From the NCBI GenBank assembly GCA_002083615.1, contig MSXO01000006.1:124001-188000 (forward strand): DNA of 64,000 nt, in the 5' to 3' direction. The notes beneath the pieces were generated by a model, which was given only the letters and a program-made list of their open reading frames with translations, did no database searches and was not told the DNA's origin. Below are positions 44,904-54,570 of the stretch, in pieces. How positions within the stretch are numbered: the first letter of the stretch is position 1; every line of letters starts with the position of its first letter. The stretch comes from Proteobacteria bacterium ST_bin11. GTDB lineage: Bacteria; Pseudomonadota; Gammaproteobacteria; Methylococcales; Methylomonadaceae. The position numbers were made by a program, and so were the translations under genes.

Positions 44904-47554
44904 GGCAGCGTGTCCGGTTTCGGCGCTATCTGGCTATCATCCAAGAAATTCAAAGGATACGGCTGTTCTTGTCCAAGCTGACGGCATAGCCCGTTGATGG
45001 TTTGCTTTAGCGCAATCATGTCCATTTCCCGACCGACCATGGCCCGATTGAAGCGCTGCAGTGCATCGGTCTGTTCTCGTAACGCCGCCTCGGCTGCTTT
45101 GCGCTCGCTAATATCCAAGGCATAGGCCACACGCCTAATGGGCTTGCCATCCGCTGACTTGATGATTGTCACATCAATCATCACCGGAAAACGGCTACCG
45201 TCCTTACGTTGATGCTCTGTCTCAAACACGCTATGACAACTAGTGTCCAGGCGATTGATGCGTTGGTACAACTGCTGGACCAAATCAGCCGGATAAACCA
45301 TCGCGACCGGTTTTCCGATCAATTCTTCGGCCGTGTAGCCCCGCTCTGCCGCAAATACCGGGTTCACCGCCAAAAATGCATTGGTCTGCGTGTCGGCAAT
45401 TGCCAAGCCAAATTCCGCGTTTTCGAAAGCCTGCGCCCAAAGTTTGAGCTCGGTTTCGGCATTTTTGCGCTCGGTAATATCGATACAAATACCGTACACG
45501 CGTTGTGGTCGACCCATCTCGTCGTATTTGGCGCCACCCTTGCAGTTTAGCCATCTAATTTGCCCTGGCTCCGGCACCACTCGAAAATCGAAATCGAAAG
45601 TACGACGAGCGGCGACCGCCGAATCTCGGCACCGCTCCAAATCCTCCAAATCCTCCGGGTAAACACGCCCGGAAAAAGCCGAATACTCACGGGGAAACGT
45701 GCCCGGCGCATAACCAAACATGGCCTCAAGTTCGGCAGTCCATTGCAAATTATTGCTGGACATATGCCAATCCCAGATACCGATGTTGGCGCTGCTTTGC
45801 GCTAAGCGTAAGCGTTCCTCGCTCTCCATCAGCGCTATCTCGACCAATTTACGCTCGGTGATATTGGCATGAGACACTACAGCCCCGCCTTCCGCAACGC
45901 CCAAGGGCGTAATCACCATGGAAAACCAACGCTGTTGTTGTAAAGAATGGCAAGCATAATCGTAGGTAAAGCGCGGGAGCCGACCTTCCAAAACAGCGGC
46001 CAAGCCAGTACTCACTGCCAATGCCCCCTGGGTGTAAGGACCTGATGCCTCTCGGCAAACGCGTAAATAATTGGTTCCTATTCCGCATACATCGCCGGCT
46101 TGCTCACCCGAGACGGCATTATCCTCGGCAAATTGCTGCCAAGGTCGATTAACCGAGACAATCACCCCATTGCGGTCTAATACCGCAATGTTAGCGCTCA
46201 CCGAATCCAAAATAGCCCGCTTGAATTCTTGGCTTTCGCGCAGTGATGCGTTGGCCACTTCAATCGAATGCCGAGCCGCAAGAGCATCTTCCATCAAATT
46301 AAGTGCGGCCAATCTGGCCTCGCGCTGCGTTTCCAGAGTAGTCTGTTGGGCATCTCGTAGCGCTAGCTCGGCCTGCTTGTTAGGGGTTATATCTTGCACC
46401 GTACCGTGCAAAGCCACGACATTATCCTGCTCATCGCGAACCGGCTCGCCGCGGACCATTAACCAGCGGCGCAGCTCGCCAGCGGTTTGTAATTCTGCCT
46501 CGCATTCGTAAGGCACACCGTTGGTGCGGGCCTTAGCAAACGCCGACTGCAAGCGCCGCCAACTCTCGGGCTGAAAATACCGACCAAGCTCGTCATTGTC
46601 GGCTGGCGGTAACTTAGGGTCCCGACCGAATATCCGGTAAACCTGTTCCGACCAGGTCAGTTGGCCGGTGCGCAAATCCAAAGTCCAGCCACCCAAGTTG
46701 GCTAGGCGCTGCGCAACCTTCAACGCGGCCTCGCTGTTGATGAGCGCCAGCGCTTCCTGCTTCCGTTGCTCGATATCCTCTATGGCTGAGATAAAATAAT
46801 CTGGACTACCGTCCGCTTTGCGCACGATGGAGACACTCAGGCTAATCCAACTGAGGCTGCCATCCTTGCGAATAAAGCGCTTTTCCCTGGCAATATCATC
46901 GAGCTCGCCGGCCAGCATCCGCTGCATAAGTTCGGCATCGATACTTTGTTCGTCTGGAGAGGTAATATCCGAGAACCGGCGCGTTATCAGCTCATCCTGA
47001 CTGTAACCGACCACATTGCAAAATTTGCGATTAACCTGAAGCCAACGACCATCAGGCGCTAATATCGCAAGCCCCATCGCCGCATTTTCGAAAGTAGCCT
47101 GAAATAAAGTTTCGCTGCTGCGGAGTTTGTCGCGCGTTTCCAGTAATTGTTGCCAATGAGCAGTTTCGCGTTGCCGGGCACCGAGCAAGAATTCGCTGAA
47201 CAAACTGATCAAAACCCCATTGGCAATCAATATCGTCCACTGCAAGACATCGTAAATACCGGCAATCGCCAAACTGCGATACGGCGGCAGCAAAAAGTAA
47301 CTGGTGACCACGGCCACCATTACCGTCGCTGATAAGCCAGGCCCCAAGCCGCCAAGCAAGGCACTGACGATGACCGGAAACAAAAACAGTAGCAGCAACG
47401 GGCGTTCGCCAAAGGATGCCGGTAAATACAGACGAATGGCCAGCGCGACCAATACCAGAAGCACTGCCAACGGATAAGCAAGTGGATGTCTGCGCTGATA
47501 AGCAGAGCGCAAGGGCTTGGAAAAATCCGCAAATGCTCGTTCGACGCTACTCAT
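44900..47554 (-). CDS. Membrane PAS-repeat sensor without output domain
   Basis: An 884-residue protein with an N-terminal KdpD-like DUF4118 membrane region (about residues 25-125, four hydrophobic helices) and five PAS domains. It ends in a coiled coil, RFNRAMVGREMDMIALKQ, and a short tail. There is no kinase, cyclase or phosphodiesterase domain, although PAS arrays of this kind normally drive one. It overlaps both neighbours by 4 bp, so it is likely a sensor subunit for the hybrid kinase encoded downstream. Confidence 0.85.
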   Translation of the reverse strand: MSSVERAFADFSKPLRSAYQRRHPLAYPLAVLLVLVALAIRLYLPASFGERPLLLLFLFPVIVSALLGGLGPGLSATVMVAVVTSYFLLPPYRSLAIAGIYDVLQWTILIANGVLISLFSEFLLGARQRETAHWQQLLETRDKLRSSETLFQATFENAAMGLAILAPDGRWLQVNRKFCNVVGYSQDELITRRFSDITSPDEQSIDAELMQRMLAGELDDIAREKRFIRKDGSLSWISLSVSIVRKADGSPDYFISAIEDIEQRKQEALALINSEAALKVAQRLANLGGWTLDLRTGQLTWSEQVYRIFGRDPKLPPADNDELGRYFQPESWRRLQSAFAKARTNGVPYECEAELQTAGELRRWLMVRGEPVRDEQDNVVALHGTVQDITPNKQAELALRDAQQTTLETQREARLAALNLMEDALAARHSIEVANASLRESQEFKRAILDSVSANIAVLDRNGVIVSVNRPWQQFAEDNAVSGEQAGDVCGIGTNYLRVCREASGPYTQGALAVSTGLAAVLEGRLPRFTYDYACHSLQQQRWFSMVITPLGVAEGGAVVSHANITERKLVEIALMESEERLRLAQSSANIGIWDWHMSSNNLQWTAELEAMFGYAPGTFPREYSAFSGRVYPEDLEDLERCRDSAVAARRTFDFDFRVVPEPGQIRWLNCKGGAKYDEMGRPQRVYGICIDITERKNAETELKLWAQAFENAEFGLAIADTQTNAFLAVNPVFAAERGYTAEELIGKPVAMVYPADLVQQLYQRINRLDTSCHSVFETEHQRKDGSRFPVMIDVTIIKSADGKPIRRVAYALDISERKAAEAALREQTDALQRFNRAMVGREMDMIALKQTINGLCRQLGQEQPYPLNFLDDSQIAPKPDTLP

Positions 47555-49893
47555 GAGACATCGTCTTCCGCAGTCGGTATAGCGCCGTCCATTGACTCGA
47601 TCTCAATTTTTGCGGGCATTCGGTTCGAGCTGAGCATGTCGGCGCCAGACTCGGAGGTTCCTTCGGTAAGCTCTATATTCGCGGGATTTGCGGCCGGGGG
47701 CGATAAAAACGTCAGTGCGTAAGGCGACTGCCGGCCAAGCTCGGCCGACAACTCATTGACCTGCTGCTTTAGCTTAATCATATCCAGTTCTCTACCAACC
47801 ATAGCGCGATTGAAGCGTTCTAATTCATCGTTACGCGCCTTTAGTTCTTCTGCCTGGAGATTGAGTTGGTCTTCATTGGCTTTGCGGGCGCTGACATCCA
47901 AAACAAAACCAATCACGGCCGGCTGGTTTTGATAGACAAAACCGCGCCCATGTACCTCGACAGCAATGCCGCGTCCGTCACGACTCACGCCTTCAAAGCG
48001 GTAATTAATGTCATCAACCTCGCCTGCCATGCGGCGCCGCAAATTTTCGGTAACCATGGGCCGATCTCTTGGGCAGACCAGATCGGACACCGTCTTTCCG
48101 TCGATAATATCGGCGGCTTGCTCATAACCGAAGATCGCCGCAAATCCGGGATTGACGTACACGAAACGCCCGTTTTGAATAATATAAATGCCCGCCAGCG
48201 ACTGTTCGACCAAACCGCGAAAGCGCGCTTCGCTTTCAAGTAACTCAAGCTCGGCTAGCTTGCGTTCGGTAATATCCCGCGAGATGCCGAACAGGCCTAT
48301 GACTTTACCGTTTTCATCGCGCAACGGCCCTTTGGTGGCCAAAAATACTCTGGGCCCGGACAAAGTATCGAGCGCTTCTTCATTTGTCAGGGTTATATTT
48401 TCCGTCATCACCCGGCAACCGATATCCTTCAAGTAATTGGCTTGTTCCGCAGGAAATATGGCGCTATCGTCCTGGCCGATCACCTCCTCTGCCGGTTTGC
48501 CGACAAAATGGGCGGCAGCGGTGTTAAACAGGATATAGCGGCCCTCAAGATCCTTAGCAAAAATAGCGTCGACGGATAAATCGGATATTGCGGCTAATAA
48601 GTCGAGCGCCCGCAGACGCTCTGCTTGCGCTTGCTGCACGGCTTTGGCCAAGGCCAAACGCTGATTTTGCCGCAATAGATAAAAGCCGGCGCAGACTACA
48701 AAAATGGTCAAGCAACCCACACAGACAATCCAGATCACTTCGCTCCTGGCCTTGGCGTAGATTTCGGCGTTGTCCAGTTTGGTCAGTAAATACCAATCGG
48801 TACGGCTAATCGCCTTCACCAGACCAATAACAGACGCACCCCGATAATCCTTGGCCTCGAGGATTTTATCGCCGCTCGCTTTACTTTCCAGTGCTTGCAC
48901 CGCCAACAAATTTCTGTTTTTAAGGGGCAGACGAAAGGATGCCGCTGCATCCGGCCTAAAGCGCAGCGGCGAGAGATAGAGAATGTCAGTGTTATCGCGA
49001 CAAAACAGCAAGCTTTCGCCGCTGACACTGGCTACCGGCCAACTCTCCAAAACCGGAAAAAGCCACTCCCGCAGATCGATATGTAAAATAATCAAGGGCG
49101 CAGCCAACGGTTGACTGGTCAGCGGCGCGACGAAATCCAATAAAACCGGTCCAAGGTCGTCTCTGTAAGGATCGACCAATTGAACTTGCCGCGTGCTCGT
49201 CGATAACTCGGCGGCTGCACGATGAAGAGGTAATACAGTGGCAGGGGCATTGTCGGAGCGCCACAAAAGTTGGCCTTGCGGATTAAGTATACTGACAGCC
49301 GAAATCCCCCGGCTTTTGCGAAATTGTTCCAAACGGCTTTGCAGAAGTTCGGCGCTTTGCATATCGCCATCGACTTGCCAGCGCTGGTAATGCTCGATAA
49401 AAAATTCGCTGGTTTGGATAAAATCCGCATCGCCGCGTCGTTCATTCAGCCAGTCGGCAATTTGTCTGGACTTGAGGTTGCCGACTGCCTGAAGCCGCCC
49501 AAATTCTTCTAAGGTATGCTCTTCGATTGTCAGAACAACGCTGACTGCTATCAAAACTGAGATTGCGGCTATCAACAGCCCCAGCGCAAACAGCTGACGT
49601 CTAGGCGTGGAAGGCGCGTCTGTCGACTCAGCGTTGCGTCCGAACCAGCGCTGCATCAAGCCATAAAGCAGGAAGGACGTTACAAGCACATAGACCCAGC
49701 CCTTTAGCATGCTGGCTATAATGAGTTGGTCCGGGTCTTGGAAAAAATGGTTGATTAGCTGATCCGACAGTAAAATCCAGCCGGCGGCGGCGATCGCGTA
49801 TACCAAGACGACGGCTAAAATGCTTTTGCGGCTGACCTGTACGGGTGTTGAGTGAGCGGTGGTCGGCAACATCGGCTTGCTAAATCGAATCAA
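47551..49893 (-). CDS. Membrane Cache/PAS sensor without output domain
   Basis: A 780-residue protein. Two membrane helices (VVLVYAIAAAGWILLS region and LFALGLLIAAISVLIAVSVV) precede a periplasmic Cache-like domain (about 125-385). A further helix follows (IVCVGCLTIFVVCAGFYLL) and then two PAS domains. The C terminus repeats the RFNRAMVGRELDMIKLKQ coiled coil of its neighbour. Again no output domain is present. Start and stop overlap adjacent genes by 4 bp (ATGA). Confidence 0.85.
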   Translation of the reverse strand: MIRFSKPMLPTTAHSTPVQVSRKSILAVVLVYAIAAAGWILLSDQLINHFFQDPDQLIIASMLKGWVYVLVTSFLLYGLMQRWFGRNAESTDAPSTPRRQLFALGLLIAAISVLIAVSVVLTIEEHTLEEFGRLQAVGNLKSRQIADWLNERRGDADFIQTSEFFIEHYQRWQVDGDMQSAELLQSRLEQFRKSRGISAVSILNPQGQLLWRSDNAPATVLPLHRAAAELSTSTRQVQLVDPYRDDLGPVLLDFVAPLTSQPLAAPLIILHIDLREWLFPVLESWPVASVSGESLLFCRDNTDILYLSPLRFRPDAAASFRLPLKNRNLLAVQALESKASGDKILEAKDYRGASVIGLVKAISRTDWYLLTKLDNAEIYAKARSEVIWIVCVGCLTIFVVCAGFYLLRQNQRLALAKAVQQAQAERLRALDLLAAISDLSVDAIFAKDLEGRYILFNTAAAHFVGKPAEEVIGQDDSAIFPAEQANYLKDIGCRVMTENITLTNEEALDTLSGPRVFLATKGPLRDENGKVIGLFGISRDITERKLAELELLESEARFRGLVEQSLAGIYIIQNGRFVYVNPGFAAIFGYEQAADIIDGKTVSDLVCPRDRPMVTENLRRRMAGEVDDINYRFEGVSRDGRGIAVEVHGRGFVYQNQPAVIGFVLDVSARKANEDQLNLQAEELKARNDELERFNRAMVGRELDMIKLKQQVNELSAELGRQSPYALTFLSPPAANPANIELTEGTSESGADMLSSNRMPAKIEIESMDGAIPTAEDDVS

Positions 49894-50327
49894 TTCTCGA
49901 AGCCGTAAAAAGAAGATACTCCGTTGACTACAGCGGATACCGTGTTGCCGTTACCCTGATATTCCAAACGATCGAAGCTCGTCAATCGCGCCATTGCTAT
50001 CCCGCGACCATGCAAATCGAACACGCGTTCGGGGGAAAAATCCATAAAATCTTGCCAATCGAAGCCGTCGCCCTGATCTTGAACGGTAAACACGATTTTA
50101 TCCGGCAGACGCTGAAAATGCACCATAACAAACCGCCGGTTAAATTCTGGGAGGCTTAAGCGCCTTTGGATTTCGTCTAACCAGGCGCCCGACAGCATCA
50201 GCTCGCCTTTCTCCGCATAAGAAATACCCAGATTGCCATGTTCCACCGCGTTAATCATCAGCTCTTGCAGGCCCTGGATAACGCGCTCCGGCTCCGGACA
50301 AGATTGGGCTAAACAATGACTCAGCAT
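49890..50327 (-). CDS. RsbW-like ATP-binding domain protein (probable 3' half of a split gene)
   Basis: A 145-residue HATPase_c_2 domain: LQELMINAVEHGN (N box), VQDQGDGFDWQ (G1 box) and LHGRGIAMAR (G2 box), as in anti-sigma kinases and the ATPase part of SpoIIE-type regulators. Upstream of its ATG, the same frame continues as FRFRDLNEAK, which reads directly on from the receiver protein after a 1-base shift. So this appears to be the C-terminal domain of a single REC-HATPase protein cut by a frameshift near 50365. Confidence 0.82.
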   Translation of the reverse strand: MLSHCLAQSCPEPERVIQGLQELMINAVEHGNLGISYAEKGELMLSGAWLDEIQRRLSLPEFNRRFVMVHFQRLPDKIVFTVQDQGDGFDWQDFMDFSPERVFDLHGRGIAMARLTSFDRLEYQGNGNTVSAVVNGVSSFYGFEN

Positions 50328-50800
50328 CTTTGCCTCGTTGAGATCGCGAAAACGAAATACGGCGGAGTAAACGGACGTCCGGCACTATTGACGGCTTCGG
50401 TCATTTCCTGCAACTCATGACGTTGCTGCAGCGCTGCATTGATAACGGCGATCAATATTTCGGGCTGAATGGGTTTAGTCAGATAATAATAAGCCCCCTG
50501 TCCAAGTCCTTCCTGAATGCTTTTCTTGTCGCTTCTAGCTGTTTGCATAATCACCGGGATCGCAGCCAACACTCGATCACCCTTAATCAATCTGAGCAGT
50601 TCGATGCCATCCATCCCCGGCAAGCCCCTGTCCAACAAAACCAAATCGTAGCCGTTTGGTTCTTGTTGCAAGGTTTCCCAGGCTTTAAAGCCATTGGTGC
50701 AAACCGTCACCAGAAAGCCTTCGGCAGCCAATAAATCCCGAATAACGATGGCGATAATTTCCTCGTCTTCAACCAGTAATATACGAGCGTTTTGATTCAT
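50321..50800 (-). CDS. Receiver-domain protein (probable 5' half of a split REC-HATPase gene)
   Basis: A 159-residue CheY-like receiver from the ATG at 50800 (MNQNARILLVEDEE), with phospho-acceptor Asp57 (DLVLLDRGLPGMDG), a conserved Thr (MQTARSD) and Lys (YLTKPI). After TPPYF the frame runs into non-homologous residues and stops at 50321, just past the start of the ATPase gene. Adding one T to the TTT at the tyrosine-phenylalanine codons would join it to the ATPase frame (PPYFRFRDLNEAK). The longer start at 50857 overlaps the HD-GYP gene and is not used. Confidence 0.82.
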   Translation of the reverse strand: MNQNARILLVEDEEIIAIVIRDLLAAEGFLVTVCTNGFKAWETLQQEPNGYDLVLLDRGLPGMDGIELLRLIKGDRVLAAIPVIMQTARSDKKSIQEGLGQGAYYYLTKPIQPEILIAVINAALQQRHELQEMTEAVNSAGRPFTPPYFVFAISTRQRC

Positions 50801-50807
50801 CACTAAT

Positions 50808-51908
50808 TTACTCCACGGTTGAATCGAGATGTCGCTGGGCAATATCGCAGAAGGCATCGAAATCGGCTAAAAATGCATCGGCGATATCCGGATCAAAGTG
50901 GCGACCGCCTCCTTGGGCAATAATAGCCTTGACCTCATCGAAAGCCATCGGCTCCTTGTAGACACGCCGAGAAATCAATGCGTCGAATACATCGGCCAAT
51001 GCCATTATCCTGGCGGAAACCGGGATGGCATCCCCCGCCAATCCGTCCGGGTAGCCGCCGCCATCCCATCTCTCATGGTGCCAATGTGCAATTTCCTTGG
51101 CCAAAATCAAAAACTCCACAGAGCGGGTGGCATCACGCTCGGCCATTTCTATCGCATCGCTGCCCAATTTGGCATGGGTCTTCATAACACTCCATTCTTC
51201 GCTGGTTAATTTGCCCGGCTTTTGCAAGATAGCATCCGGTATGCCGACTTTGCCTAGATCATGGAGCGGCGCGGAGCGTGTCAGCAATTCGATGTAATGA
51301 TCGGTCAAGGTCTCGGAAAAACGCGGATGGCCCTGCAGGGCTAGGGCCAAATGCTGGACGTAACCTTGGGTACGCAAGATGTGATTACCGGTTTCCGGAT
51401 CGCGAATTTCCGCCAAATGCGCCAAAGCCCGAATGCTGACTTGTTGAATCAACTCGTTTTCGCCCATCCGCTTCGCAATCTCGGCCTCGAGATAGGAATT
51501 CTCGTCACGTAGCCAATCTCTAGCCTGCTTCAATTCCAGTTGAGTGCGGATCCGCGCCAAAACGATGGGCGGCAAAATGGGTTTAGTGATGTAATCGACC
51601 GCTCCAACATCCAATCCACGCAGTTCGGACTCCATGCTGTCCATCGCCGTGACGAATATCACCGGAATCCCCCGCGTAATCGGATCGGTGCGCAAATGCT
51701 CGAATACTTGGTAACCGTCCATGCCCGGCATCATCACGTCGAGCAGGATCAAATCGGGATAAGGGTAATTGGCGACCATCTGCAACGCTCTCTCCCCCGA
51801 GGTTGCCACTCTGACGCGGTATTGCGGTTGCAGTAACTCACTAATAACGGTGAGGTTTTCTGGAGAATCGTCGACTACCAGAATGGTTTTGCTGCTTGTA
51901 TCAAACAT
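50808..51908 (-). CDS. Response regulator with HD-GYP phosphodiesterase domain
   Basis: A 366-residue protein. The receiver (residues 1-120; Asp57 in LILLDVMMPGMDG, TKPI) is followed by a coiled linker and an HD-GYP domain with SAPLHDLGKVGIPD, KTHAKLG, HHERWDGGGYPDGL and ALADVFDAL, all intact. It should hydrolyse c-di-GMP to GMP when phosphorylated. First gene of the seven-gene signalling operon; the next gene follows after 7 bp. Confidence 0.94.
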   Translation of the reverse strand: MFDTSSKTILVVDDSPENLTVISELLQPQYRVRVATSGERALQMVANYPYPDLILLDVMMPGMDGYQVFEHLRTDPITRGIPVIFVTAMDSMESELRGLDVGAVDYITKPILPPIVLARIRTQLELKQARDWLRDENSYLEAEIAKRMGENELIQQVSIRALAHLAEIRDPETGNHILRTQGYVQHLALALQGHPRFSETLTDHYIELLTRSAPLHDLGKVGIPDAILQKPGKLTSEEWSVMKTHAKLGSDAIEMAERDATRSVEFLILAKEIAHWHHERWDGGGYPDGLAGDAIPVSARIMALADVFDALISRRVYKEPMAFDEVKAIIAQGGGRHFDPDIADAFLADFDAFCDIAQRHLDSTVE

Positions 51909-52203
51909 TGCCCCCCCGAGAATGGCCGATCTTATTATTAATGACCTGAAAAATTCATCGACGTCACCAAGGCAGCAATGAAATCAATAATTGCGCGATA
52001 ATAAACAAAAATACCAAAAAAGTGATGTTTGAATGCAAAAGCTGCGTTAATTCGATCAAATTTTTGATCTTAACCACTTTATTCCTACATTTGTCCACCG
52101 CAAGACAGCCAAAAGGCGCTTATTCGGTGCCCAACTACAACTCCTCTGGCTTGCGCGGTGAAAAGGACCGATAATTCCGGCTTTTTTCGTTTGCCGGATT
52201 TCC
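51909..52203. other. Divergent intergenic region with a short palindrome
   Basis: 295 AT-rich bases between the signalling operon and tgt. The only structure I see is GATCAAA-TT-TTTGATC at 52054-52069, a 7-bp dyad that could be an operator. No small gene is supported. Confidence 0.4.
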
Positions 52204-53313
52204 ATGGAATTCACACTCAAAACCACCGACGGACACGCACGTCGCGGCCAACTGACTTTTGCGCGCGGCGTTGTGGAAACGCCGATCTTTATGCCGGTCG
52301 GCACCTATGGCACGGTCAAAGCGTTAACCCCGGAAGATTTGACCGCGTTGGGGGCGCAAATCATCCTGGGTAATACCTTTCATTTGTTGTTGCGCCCCGG
52401 CATGGAGGTCATGAAAGCTCACGGCGACCTGCATGATTTCATGCGTTGGCAAAAACCGATCTTGACCGACTCCGGCGGTTTTCAAGTATTTAGTTTAGGT
52501 GCATTGCGCAAAATCAGCGAACAAGGCGTCACATTTAAATCGCCGGTCAATGGCAGCAAAATATTCATGGGCCCGGAAGAATCGATGCAGGTGCAACGCG
52601 ATTTAGGTTCGGATATTGTGATGATTTTTGATGAGTGCACGCCCTATCCGGCCACTTACCAAGAAGCTGCGGACTCGATGCGGCTGTCGCTGCGCTGGGC
52701 GGAACGCAGTAAACGCGCGCATGCAGGCAACCCCGCCGCCTTATTCGGTATTGTGCAAGGCGGTATGTATCCACAATTGCGCGAAGAATCCATAGCCGGC
52801 TTGACCGATATCGGCTTTGACGGTTATGCCATTGGCGGCCTGTCGGTGGGCGAACCCAAGCACGAAATGCTGGCAACGCTGGAGGCGATTCATCTAAAAA
52901 TGCCGGTGGATAAACCCCGATATTTGATGGGCGTGGGCACCCCGGAAGATTTGGTAGAAGGCGTTAGACGTGGGATAGATATGTTCGACTGCGTAATGCC
53001 GACCCGCAATGCGCGCAATGGCCATTTATTCACCCGCCACGGCGTCATCAAAATCAGAAACCAACAATACCAATTCGATACCCGGCCCTTAGACGAAGAC
53101 TGCAGTTGTTACACCTGCCGCAACTACTCGCGCTCTTATCTTAAGCACTTGGATAAGTGTAAGGAAATGCTGGGCTCCCGGCTTAATACTATTCACAACC
53201 TGCACTACTATCTGGAGCTGATGCAAGGCTTGCGGGACGCGATCGAAAATCAAACCTTCGATGCCTTTGTGGCGGCGTTTTACGACCAACGTGATAGTCG
53301 AGTGCCGAGTTAA
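52204..53313 (+). CDS. tgt: tRNA-guanine transglycosylase (queuine tRNA-ribosyltransferase)
   Basis: Exchanges guanine-34 for preQ1 in tRNAs with GUN anticodons, on the queuosine pathway; 369 residues. Catalytic and binding motifs are LTDSGGFQVFSLG, DECTPYP, GIVQGG and MPTRNARNGHLFT (nucleophile Asp just before, MFDCVMPT). The zinc site is CSCYTCRNYSRSYLKHL plus the distal His. Stands alone; queA and yajC are not adjacent. Confidence 0.97.
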   Translation: MEFTLKTTDGHARRGQLTFARGVVETPIFMPVGTYGTVKALTPEDLTALGAQIILGNTFHLLLRPGMEVMKAHGDLHDFMRWQKPILTDSGGFQVFSLGALRKISEQGVTFKSPVNGSKIFMGPEESMQVQRDLGSDIVMIFDECTPYPATYQEAADSMRLSLRWAERSKRAHAGNPAALFGIVQGGMYPQLREESIAGLTDIGFDGYAIGGLSVGEPKHEMLATLEAIHLKMPVDKPRYLMGVGTPEDLVEGVRRGIDMFDCVMPTRNARNGHLFTRHGVIKIRNQQYQFDTRPLDEDCSCYTCRNYSRSYLKHLDKCKEMLGSRLNTIHNLHYYLELMQGLRDAIENQTFDAFVAAFYDQRDSRVPS

Positions 53314-53367
53314 AAGCAGATATTCGCTATAAAACTCGGGTGTTTGTCTCAGATTGCATCGGACGAA

Positions 53368-54519
53368 CTAAGGACCGCTCAACATTTCTAAAGCCAATTC
53401 CGCCATATTTCTTGAGCCGCCGCCGTCGCCGAGTTGCTGTTTGACTGCCTGCAATTCGGTAAGACAGCGTTGCCGATAATCGCCATCTGCCAACAATTGC
53501 ACTATCTCGGCGGCCAAATTGTCAGGGGTCAATTCTGCCTGAATCAATTCCTTGACGATGGTTTTGCCGGCGATGATATTCGGCAACCCAATAAACGGAA
53601 TTTTCACCAAGCGCTTGCCCAGCCAGTAACTGAAGCCGGCCAACCGGTAAACAATGACCATCGGCACGCCCAGTAAGGCAATTTCCAGCGAGGCGGTGCC
53701 GGAGGTGGTCATTACCGCATCGCAACATTGAATGGCATCATAGGGCTGCTGTTTTACTATCTTGATGGCAAGCGCACTATCGCCCAAATGCGCAGCCAAT
53801 TCCGCATCGCTGATCGAATCCGCTTGCGGCAGGACAAACTGCAATTCCGGGCGTTGCGCCGCCAATTTAGCCGCCGCAGCCAGCATCACCGGCAATATGC
53901 GTTTGATTTCGTTACCCCGACTGCCAGGCAAAATACCTACTACCGGCCTGCCAAGGTCCAAGCCGAATAATTCAAAATCTGCGGATCGACTGCGTTGCGG
54001 ATGGACTTTATCGACCGAGGGGTGGCCGACGTAGCGTACGGGTACGTGTTCGGCTTCGTAGTATTTGGTCTCGAAGGGAAAGATTACCGCCATCATGTCG
54101 ATGGCCTTGCCGTAGGTCACTACTCTGCCTGGCCGCCAAGCCCAAACCTGCGGGCTGACGTAAAACAACACTTTTACACCTCTGCTTTTGGCAAAGCGTG
54201 CCAGTTTTAGGTTGAATTCTTTGTAATCAACGCAGACCAATAAATCGGGTTTTTCCTGGACAATGATTTGTTTGAGCAAATTCAGCGCCCGCCGAATTTC
54301 CCCATAATGTTTTAGGATTTCCACCAAACCGATCACGCCGATACCCGCCGAATCGTAACGCACGTCGATACCGGCCTGGCGCATTTTCGCACCGCCCATC
54401 CCAAGGCCGCGAATCGCTGGAGAGCACTGCTTTAGCTCGAGAAACATATTGGCGGCGTGTTGATCGCCGGAGGATTCGCCGGCGCTGAACAGCACCGAGT
54501 AGTCTGCTTGAATGGTCAT
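53368..54519 (-). CDS. lpxB: Lipid-A-disaccharide synthase
   Basis: Peripheral inner-membrane glycosyltransferase joining UDP-diacylglucosamine and lipid X; 383 residues. Signatures are FSAGESSGDQHAAN, GLGGAKMRQAGIDV, YVSPQVWAWRPGR, FPFETKYYE, YVGHP and LPGSRGNEI. It is the last gene of a three-gene operon with gnnB- and gnnA-like genes, which suggests that its substrates carry a 3-amino sugar. Confidence 0.96.
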   Translation of the reverse strand: MTIQADYSVLFSAGESSGDQHAANMFLELKQCSPAIRGLGMGGAKMRQAGIDVRYDSAGIGVIGLVEILKHYGEIRRALNLLKQIIVQEKPDLLVCVDYKEFNLKLARFAKSRGVKVLFYVSPQVWAWRPGRVVTYGKAIDMMAVIFPFETKYYEAEHVPVRYVGHPSVDKVHPQRSRSADFELFGLDLGRPVVGILPGSRGNEIKRILPVMLAAAAKLAAQRPELQFVLPQADSISDAELAAHLGDSALAIKIVKQQPYDAIQCCDAVMTTSGTASLEIALLGVPMVIVYRLAGFSYWLGKRLVKIPFIGLPNIIAGKTIVKELIQAELTPDNLAAEIVQLLADGDYRQRCLTELQAVKQQLGDGGGSRNMAELALEMLSGP

Positions 54520-54531
54520 TTAAGCGTTGTT

Positions 54532-54557
54532 GGTGGGCTGGCTTTGCTTAGCCCACC
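54532..54557 (-). other. Intercistronic hairpin between gnnB-like gene and lpxB
   Basis: GGTGGGCT / AGCCCACC, an 8-bp perfect stem with a 10-base loop in the 51-bp gap. No T-run, so more likely an mRNA-stability or partial-termination element than a full terminator. Confidence 0.45.
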
Positions 54558-54570
54558 CGACATTTTTGAA

